The position numbers and the translations under genes are program-made. The notes beneath the pieces are model-generated. The model was given only the letters and a program-made list of their open reading frames with translations, made no database searches and had not been told where the DNA came from. From NCBI GenBank assembly GCA_027486835.1, contig JAIXOJ010000123.1, forward strand, positions 1-60,038: a stretch of DNA of 60,038 nt. The letters run 5' to 3'. Source of the stretch: Chitinophagaceae bacterium. Lineage in GTDB: Bacteria; Bacteroidota; Bacteroidia; Chitinophagales; Chitinophagaceae. The stretch's first letter is position 1. Each line of letters begins with the position of its first letter. Of the stretch, positions 55,127 to 60,038 are shown one piece after another.

Positions 55127-55394
55127 TATTTTAGGGGGCTTGAATGTATGGCATACAACGAAAAAGGCTTGGCGTGTTTGGGGTATTTGCATTTTAACAG
55201 CCCATAACCGAAGCCTAATAATTGCAATATTGCAGATGTTTTATTCATAAGCCAAATTTATACTGTCCAGCCAGAACTGGGAATAAAAAGCAAAGAATTA
55301 ATCGAATGTGATTTGGAAATCCAATATATCTGTTCAGACCACATGACCTGCGGAACAGTCGTACATCTGGAAAGCTAAGTTATTGTGTGTAGTG
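55127..55394. repeat. Composite palindromic spacer (attC-like half-site plus repeat B, copy 3)
   Basis: 55155-55174 (ACAACGAAAAAGGCTTGGCG) is the half-site, immediately upstream of the DUF6688-like gene. CAGCCCATAACCGAAGCC and repeat B follow (GCAATATTGCAG at about 55226; GATTTGGAAATCC near 55308; CTGCGGAAC near 55350). Toward the stop of the VapC-like gene the minus strand reads ACACAATAACTTAGC, similar to the AATAACTAG that follows three other stop codons in this region. Confidence 0.7.
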
Positions 55395-55805
55395 CTATTT
55401 TTTTATGAGCGTTGTCCAATCTTCTATAATAATGTTGTCTATTCTACTTAAATGTGAAACATTATTCGTTACCATAATCAAACTATTGGTTACTGATGTC
55501 GAACCAATTAAAATGTCAAAATCATCAATTAACAACCCTTGCTTTCTTAGCTTCGCTTTTTCCTTTGCGTAGATTTCTAAACAGTTATAAATAGGGATAA
55601 CAGAAAACTTTGAAATAAAAGCTTCAACAATCACACGCATTAATTCTGGCGTTTTACTATTCTCAATACCATACTTTAATTCAGCAACTGTCATTTCTGA
55701 TATAAAACAATTTTGTTCTCCTATTTCAAGAATTTTTTTATCGAGTGCGTATTGTCCTTTGATAAAGTATATACAAATATTTGTGTCTAATAAATACTTT
55801 TTCAA
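55395..55805 (-). CDS. VapC-like PIN-domain toxin
   Basis: 136 residues, starting at a TTG (55805) that overlaps the TGA of the upstream antitoxin gene (TTGA). PIN motifs: KYLLDTNICIYFIKG (first Asp), ISEMTVAELKYGIENS (Glu), LIDDFDILIGSTSVTN (Asp) and MVTNNVSHLSRIDNI. Length and motif spacing are typical of VapC toxins, Mg2+-dependent ribonucleases cutting tRNA or rRNA. The order antitoxin-toxin with a 4-bp overlap gives translational coupling. Confidence 0.93.
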   Translation of the reverse strand: MKKYLLDTNICIYFIKGQYALDKKILEIGEQNCFISEMTVAELKYGIENSKTPELMRVIVEAFISKFSVIPIYNCLEIYAKEKAKLRKQGLLIDDFDILIGSTSVTNSLIMVTNNVSHLSRIDNIIIEDWTTLIKK

Positions 55806-56047
55806 AGCGACTCTATATTTCGATTAAAAACTCTTGAATCTCTCATCTTGGCAATTATTTCATCTGCTGTCTCACCTGATTTGTAAGCTCCAAATAGTGA
55901 TTGGATTGAAATAGTAGGACTATTATTTGTTTCCTTTAAGGATTGAGAAAGTTTAGAAATCAAATCCAATTTGCTTTCACTATTTAAATTTTGTAAAAAA
56001 TTGAAATAATAGTCTGCTACACTTATATCCTGAGTACTAGATGTCAT
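55802..56047 (-). CDS. VapB-like antitoxin
   Basis: 81 residues from the ATG at 56047; an upstream in-frame extension to 56212 is translated spacer. The N-terminal part is helical (YYFNFLQNLNSESKLDLISK) and the C-terminal toxin-binding segment is charged (GETADEIIAKMRDSRVFNRN). It overlaps vapC by 4 bp. No clear AbrB or RHH signature was seen, so antitoxin is assigned by partner and layout. It should neutralise the toxin and repress the pair. Confidence 0.82.
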   Translation of the reverse strand: MTSSTQDISVADYYFNFLQNLNSESKLDLISKLSQSLKETNNSPTISIQSLFGAYKSGETADEIIAKMRDSRVFNRNIESL

Positions 56048-56722
56048 TTTATACGTTTTGTCAAAATTAGCAGTTTTACGAAAAGTAGCAATGTTCACTT
56101 TTATGGGATGCATCACACACAACGTTTTCGGGCGTGGCGCAGGTTGGGAAATAGCGAACAGTCTGCCCGTGACTATAGTTGATGATTGCAATATTGCGGA
56201 TGTTGCATTCAAATGCCCAATTTACACACCCTATGGATAAAGTAGAGAGGGAGGAAATAAGGTTATATTTATGAAAACCTCTACTGAGTAAAATGGGATT
56301 TGGAAATCCCAATAATCTGTTCAGACGACATGCCCTGCGGAACATGTCGTCCAGCTGGATTGCAATATTGCGGATGTTTTATTCATACGCCAAATTTATA
56401 CCGTCCTGCCAGAACTGGGAATAAAGCAAAGATTTATTCGAATGGGATTTGGAAATCCCAATTATCTGTTCAGACGAATTGCCCTTCGGAACATTTTGTC
56501 CAGCTGGAAAGCAACATAAAAACATTCAAACACTCAAAAAAACATCAGCTACTACAACAAACGCCAAAAGAACAGCTTGCAGCAGCCAACACAAAAAAGC
56601 GATAACCCCATACAGTATTTGCTTGCGTAGTAGAATAGGTTTCGTTCAACTAGGTTTTCATTGCAAGTCCTTCGGACGCAACGAAAACCTAGTTATTGGC
56701 AGAAGTAATTCTCTTTCCGTCG
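56048..56722. repeat. Long palindromic spacer: half-site, two repeat-B copies and the 47-bp hairpin
   Basis: 56117-56139 is a diverged half-site (ACACAACGTTTTCGGGCGTGGCG). Repeat B follows twice in tandem (56181-56357 and 56358-56510), each with GATTGCAATATTGCGG, GGGATTTGGAAATCCC, and a CAGACGA...TTCGGAACAT or GACGACATG...CATGTCGTC hairpin ending CCAGCTGG. At 56648-56694 is a third copy of the AACTAGGTTTT...AAAACCTAGTT hairpin, here without the rest of the 207-bp element. 56511-56640 is AT-rich with nothing recognised. A plus-strand frame through the repeats is not a gene. Confidence 0.8.
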
Positions 56723-57130
56723 TTAGTTGCTGCCGGAAAAAATTATTCCTTGTCTGTATCTTCTATTAAGCTCTGTCAAAGCAGTATCACTAAATGAGGA
56801 TGAAAACTGCTTCAAAAATTCCTCAAGATTTTGGTTTGCTATTTCTAAATTGTCTGATTTTCGTATGTAGTATTTAGTGCCGAAGAAAAGGGTAGGAATA
56901 AGTACACTATTGTTGTTACTAAATTTATAGTGCAAGATGTATAATCCCAAACATTTTTTATTTGCTATTACGGCGGCTTCTATTTTTGTAAGAGTAGCTT
57001 TTTTGTTTGCAAAATTTATTTTTTTATCATTCTTATTTACTGCACTTTGTTTGAAGCACCCTTTTTGTGAGTAGCAAACATTTGAAGTTAACAGAAATAG
57101 AACTATCAGTATGTGAATTGTTTTTTTCAT
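56723..57130 (-). CDS. Small secreted protein coupled to the RHS-core gene
   Basis: 135 residues with a signal peptide (ending CYSQ). The mature part is basic (KQSAVNKNDKKINFANKKAT) with GLYILHYKFSNNNSVLIPTL and an amphipathic helix NLEEFLKQFSSSFSDTALTE. Its ATG overlaps the stop of the RHS-core gene by one base (TAATG), so the two are translationally coupled. This position suits an immunity or chaperone partner, but no homology supports it. No family was recognised. Confidence 0.7.
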   Translation of the reverse strand: MKKTIHILIVLFLLTSNVCYSQKGCFKQSAVNKNDKKINFANKKATLTKIEAAVIANKKCLGLYILHYKFSNNNSVLIPTLFFGTKYYIRKSDNLEIANQNLEEFLKQFSSSFSDTALTELNRRYRQGIIFSGSN

Positions 57131-58155
57131 TAGTTCTTTTTGGCTTTAAGTAGTTTAAGTTTCGCTTCAAATTGTGCTTGAACTTTAAAGGAATAAATTT
57201 CTCCAGCTTTCTGTGCATAAGGAACTTGTTGAATTTGTTGGGTTGCGTCTAAAACTGAATTTTCTGTAGAGAACTCAACGTTTCCAAATTCATTTGCAAT
57301 TGTTGATTGAGAAGCAGAGCCAAATAAGGTTACAGTAAATCCCAATTCTTTGGCCTGTGGTGTTGTAAAAAATTGAACATAGGGTTGTCCGTCTGTGCCT
57401 GTTTTTGTATAAGGTTGTCCATTTAAAGTTTGAAAAATTAAAGATGTTTCACCTTTTTTGGTTGTTCCATTACCCATATCACCAAAATTATTTGTAGCAG
57501 TAACATAAACATTTACATCACTGCCACCTTTGTCTTTAAGTGTATTGATTTTATTAAAATAATCTGGGTCAACTTGTTTGACAAGGTCTATGGCAGATTG
57601 TGCTCTATTAAACAAATCTTGTGCATTACCAAAGTTGTCTTTAGCATTATTTAATTCTCTTTTAGCTTGCCTTATTTCCTTTTTTGTTCCATTGTTTGCT
57701 ACTGTATTATCATAAGCAGATTGAGCAGTGTTTAATCTATTTTGAGCATTATTTAAGTCGTCCTGCATTCCGTTTTTAACTTCCCTGCCGTCTGGGTCAA
57801 TATAAATTAAAGGGTTATTTAGAACAAAATTATAAGGGCTAAAACCTTGATACTTTTCAGCCAAGGGGTCTACCGACATCCATCTATACAATTGCTCTGG
57901 TTGAATTTTTACTTTATACAACACAACTTCTTTTTCGCCAAGTAATATTGCATATTGGTTAACCATATCAAATGCAACTGCTTTTATCTTTGAAGAAGTA
58001 TCCTTATTCTTGATGTAGAGCATTTCATTGAGTGTGGTTTCGTATTTTGTTGAAGATTTATGCCCGAAGATGGCATAAGGGTCTTTGCCTGTGTCTTGAC
58101 TAAATACTGTTGTTGATAGTAGAAGTAAGATTGAAAATAAAATTGGTTGTTTCAT
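57130..58155 (-). CDS. Secreted orphan RHS-core protein with variable C-terminal domain
   Basis: 341 residues with a signal peptide (ending FSQD). A short beta stretch (AVAFDMVNQYAILLGEKEVV) leads into the RHS-associated core signature (RWMSVDPLAEKYQG; SPYNFVLNNPLIYIDPDGR) at about 92-125. Normally this core ends a protein of over 1000 residues with many YD repeats, which are absent here. The C-terminal 215 residues are helical (DLNNAQNRLNTAQSAYDN; QAKRELNNAKDNFGNAQDLF) then beta-rich, and would be the toxin or effector part. It starts with its own signal, so it looks like a complete short gene, perhaps a displaced RHS tip cassette. Confidence 0.82.
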   Translation of the reverse strand: MKQPILFSILLLLSTTVFSQDTGKDPYAIFGHKSSTKYETTLNEMLYIKNKDTSSKIKAVAFDMVNQYAILLGEKEVVLYKVKIQPEQLYRWMSVDPLAEKYQGFSPYNFVLNNPLIYIDPDGREVKNGMQDDLNNAQNRLNTAQSAYDNTVANNGTKKEIRQAKRELNNAKDNFGNAQDLFNRAQSAIDLVKQVDPDYFNKINTLKDKGGSDVNVYVTATNNFGDMGNGTTKKGETSLIFQTLNGQPYTKTGTDGQPYVQFFTTPQAKELGFTVTLFGSASQSTIANEFGNVEFSTENSVLDATQQIQQVPYAQKAGEIYSFKVQAQFEAKLKLLKAKKN

Positions 58156-58173
58156 TGTTAAATATTTTGATGG

Positions 58174-59180
58174 TTAGTTTTTTGTTGTTATTCCACGTTT
58201 CTTTTTTTCTTTTTCCACCGATTGAACCCATTGTTCGTAAAGTTCTGTAGGCATTTCTTTATATCCTAAACTGTCAATTTTTGCAAGGGCTTGTTTGTAT
58301 AAAGCATAGTTATCTTTTAAGAACTCTTTGTTTGTATTTTGCTTTTTGATTTCAGCTAACCCTACTGTTCTGTAATAATTAGCTTTTGTCATTAGTAAAG
58401 GTATGCACTTGGGAAAATATTTTAAAGCTGTATTTGCAACTTTTAAAACAAAACTGTCGTAGCCGTGCTGAAATTGATAAGCACTTGCCAAATCAAACAT
58501 TGCCATTGCAATCGACTGCTTTTGTGTTAAAGGTGTCATATAGGTGCCTTGCCTAATTGCTTCTACCGAAATTGCCATTTCTTTTATTATCCATTGGTCT
58601 CGTGGAAAACCTGCGTTTGTTAATTCAACATTTGTCCATTGCCCTTTTTCGTCAATATGTTTTATGTAAAGATGATTTGGTGCTAATGCTAACGATGCAG
58701 AGCCGCCTAATTCTTCACATAGTATTTTGTAGTAAGTAGGTAAAGAGTTACAGTTACCTGTTTTGGTTTTGATGAGTTTTGTGACTAACATTTTACTCCA
58801 GTCTTTGTCACCCATAAAGTCAACAAAGTCGTAAGTAAAAGGCTTGTAGTTATTGAGTGGTATGCTATCAATCATATAAGTATAAGTTGCCCAATTGGCT
58901 GATGTCTTATATTTTTCAAGTCCACGTTGTTTGATTAAGGTTTTAAGTTGTTGGGCTGTTGATGAAATATTATTGCAAAAGACTTGATAGTTTAATTGCC
59001 CGTTGTAAAATGCGTTTTCTGTCAAAAAACAGCTCGTTTAAAGCTAATTGGTTTTTGCCCTTCAAGCATTTGTAGTTGCTCTGCAAATGCTTCCTTGTAA
59101 AATTTACCAGTGTCTGTCTGTGCTGTTGAATGAAATACAACAGTCAAAACAAAAAGTATTGTCGTTAAAGTCTGTTTCAT
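58174..59180 (-). pseudogene. Transglutaminase-like secreted protein gene, split by a frameshift
   Basis: The 5' part (59180 down to 59022) encodes a signal peptide and MLEGQKPISFKRAVF, then TGA. The 3' part (59025 down to 58174) continues TENAFYNGQLNYQVFCNN in another frame. A run of six A on the plus strand (59024-59029) lies at the junction; with seven the reading would be RAVFLTENAFYNG without a stop. The rest has a transglutaminase-like core: KTGNCNSLPTYYKILCEELG (Cys) and ALAPNHLYIKHID (His), then helical repeats. It starts 18 bp before the RHS gene. A sequencing error, recent mutation or slippage switch cannot be told apart here. Confidence 0.8.
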
Positions 59181-59581
59181 ACGCTTGGGTATTATTTCTG
59201 CCAACTCGTTAATATACGCAGGTTTAGCCTTAATTTCTATTTTTAAAAAGTTCTTAATTATCATTGTCTACGCCGTTCGCATGCGAAAATAGGGGAAATG
59301 TATTCAAATTGATTTTCTTGGTGGTTTTTATTCTTTGGAGGGTAAAGTACGTACATTACATATAGATTGTCATCGTTTTTTGGGGCGATACTCTATTTAT
59401 TCATTATTCCACTTTAATTGTTTTTGCAAACACGTTTATTGGATGGGCTTTCGGTTTTCACCGCAGTCTATACTACCTCTGTTAATTAAAAATAGGCTAC
59501 TCAAGAACATTGGGTTTTATCCAATTCTTCTGATTAGCTATCCACCCCCAAAAACATAACGCAACGTGTAGATGTGTAACA
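59181..59581. other. AT-rich intergenic region, nothing recognised
   Basis: About 400 bp upstream of the transglutaminase-like gene. It should contain that gene's promoter. A small palindrome GTTCGCATGCGAA lies near 59276-59288. A plus-strand frame (59335-59559) has no ribosome site or recognisable product, and I see no half-site or repeat-B copy. Confidence 0.5.
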
Positions 59582-59947
59582 AGCAACCAGCTCCCTACTG
59601 GGAGTACCCAACTCCCTACTGGGAGCAACCAACTCCCTACTGGGAGTAACCAACTCCCTACTGGGAGTAACCAACTCCCTGCCGGGAGTAACCAACTCCT
59701 TGCTAGGAGTAACCAACTCTCTACTGGGAGCAACCAACTCCCTGCTGGGAGTAACCACCTCCCTACTGGGAGTAACCAACTCCCTGCTGAGAGTAACCAC
59801 CTCCCTACTGGGAGTAACCAACTCCCTGCCGGGAGTAACCAACTCCCTGCTGGGAGTAACCAACTCCTTGCTGGGAGTAACCAACTCCTTGCTGGGAGTA
59901 ACCAACTCCTTGCTAGGAGTAACCAACTCCTTGCTAGGAGTAACTAG
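59582..59947. repeat. 21-bp tandem repeat of hairpins, 17 copies
   Basis: Seventeen 21-bp units, consensus AACTCCCTACTGGGAGTAACC. Each contains a 5-bp stem with a 4-nt loop (CTCCC-TACT-GGGAG). Variants preserve pairing: CTCCC/GGGAG and CTCCT/AGGAG both occur, and the loop varies (TACT, TGCT, TGCC). Open seven-residue-repeat frames exist on both strands (for example VTPSREL on the minus strand) simply because 21 is a multiple of three. The last units (59860-59945) are the most alike, pointing to recent expansion. Confidence 0.93.
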
Positions 59948-60038
59948 GTTCTTATAAAGAGTAGCCTGCTTTCCTTAAAAGGGAATGTAAATTAAACTGT
60001 GTCAGGTCCTTACGCCCCCCCATCCCCTCTTTTAGGGG
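59948..60038. other. Right edge, partial REP-like element
   Basis: The window ends inside CCCCATCCCCTCTTTTAGGGG (split by the edge), a relative of the CCCTTTAGGGG element at about 200. No gene is visible. Confidence 0.4.

Noticed and set aside
56300-56605. Plus-strand ORFs through the repeat-B copies
   Set aside because: They translate hairpin repeats and run against the direction of all neighbouring genes.
59534-59957. Heptapeptide-repeat ORFs on both strands over the 21-bp array
   Set aside because: Same multiple-of-three effect; no signal peptide, ribosome site or flanking domain.

Overview
The window reads as a chromosomal segment of an AT-rich member of the Bacteroidota, most likely of the Chitinophagaceae/Sphingobacteriales type. 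The lineage call is inferred from gene content: a SusC/SusD pair with its own ECF sigma factor and FecR anti-sigma factor, several very large secreted proteins ending in type IX secretion (T9SS) type A sorting domains with a PNP motif, a TonB-plug/alpha-2-macroglobulin hybrid, and an LpoB/COG3014 lipoprotein locus. No rRNA, tRNA, CRISPR array, transposase or integrase gene was seen.

Layout. (1) 0.4-20 kb is one co-directional minus-strand block. Read in transcription order it is ECF sigma, FecR, SusC, SusD, a lipoprotein, a 689-residue beta-helix protein, a 2580-residue beta-helix adhesin with three copies of the same module, and a leucine-rich-repeat protein. The last three are T9SS clients. 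It looks like a signal-responsive surface-uptake locus with surface proteins attached. (2) 20.4-25.7 kb is a plus-strand block: a Lys/Pro-rich secreted protein, a lipid A-type acyltransferase, and a small secreted protein followed by LpoB-like and COG3014-like lipoproteins. (3) 25.9-35.4 kb is minus-strand: a PD-(D/E)XK-like protein, an alpha-2-macroglobulin protein that carries a SusC-type plug, and a SusC-type barrel protein with no plug. The last two are separated by 1.2 kb holding two tandem palindromic repeat arrays. (4) 35.7-45 kb holds a plus-strand SGNH-esterase/LamG/dockerin/cohesin-like T9SS protein, a 41-bp palindrome array, and a minus-strand 1643-residue NHL-propeller T9SS protein. 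(5) 45.9-50.2 kb holds aspartate kinase (plus) and three glycosyltransferases of families 2, 14 and 8 (minus).

(6) 50.2-59.2 kb is the most unusual part. It is a run of short, functionally unrelated genes, all on the minus strand: lipoprotein, membrane protein, two PIN-domain toxin loci, DUF6688-like protein, an orphan RHS-core protein with a coupled partner, and a transglutaminase-like gene broken by a frameshift. They are separated by recurring, strongly palindromic spacers. One spacer (53919-54046) has paired outer and inner boxes resembling an integron attC site, and related half-sites lie just upstream of three other genes. I interpret the region as an integron-like or cassette-like array without an integrase in view. 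This is a hypothesis that a structural attC search can test.

A second window-wide theme is intergenic tandem arrays built on short palindromes: 21 bp at both ends of the window, 57 bp and 78 bp near 32 kb, and 41 bp with a 123-bp higher-order period near 39.5 kb. Several genes start downstream of the longest open frame. The upstream extensions are spacer repeat sequence translated by chance, and I shortened those starts.
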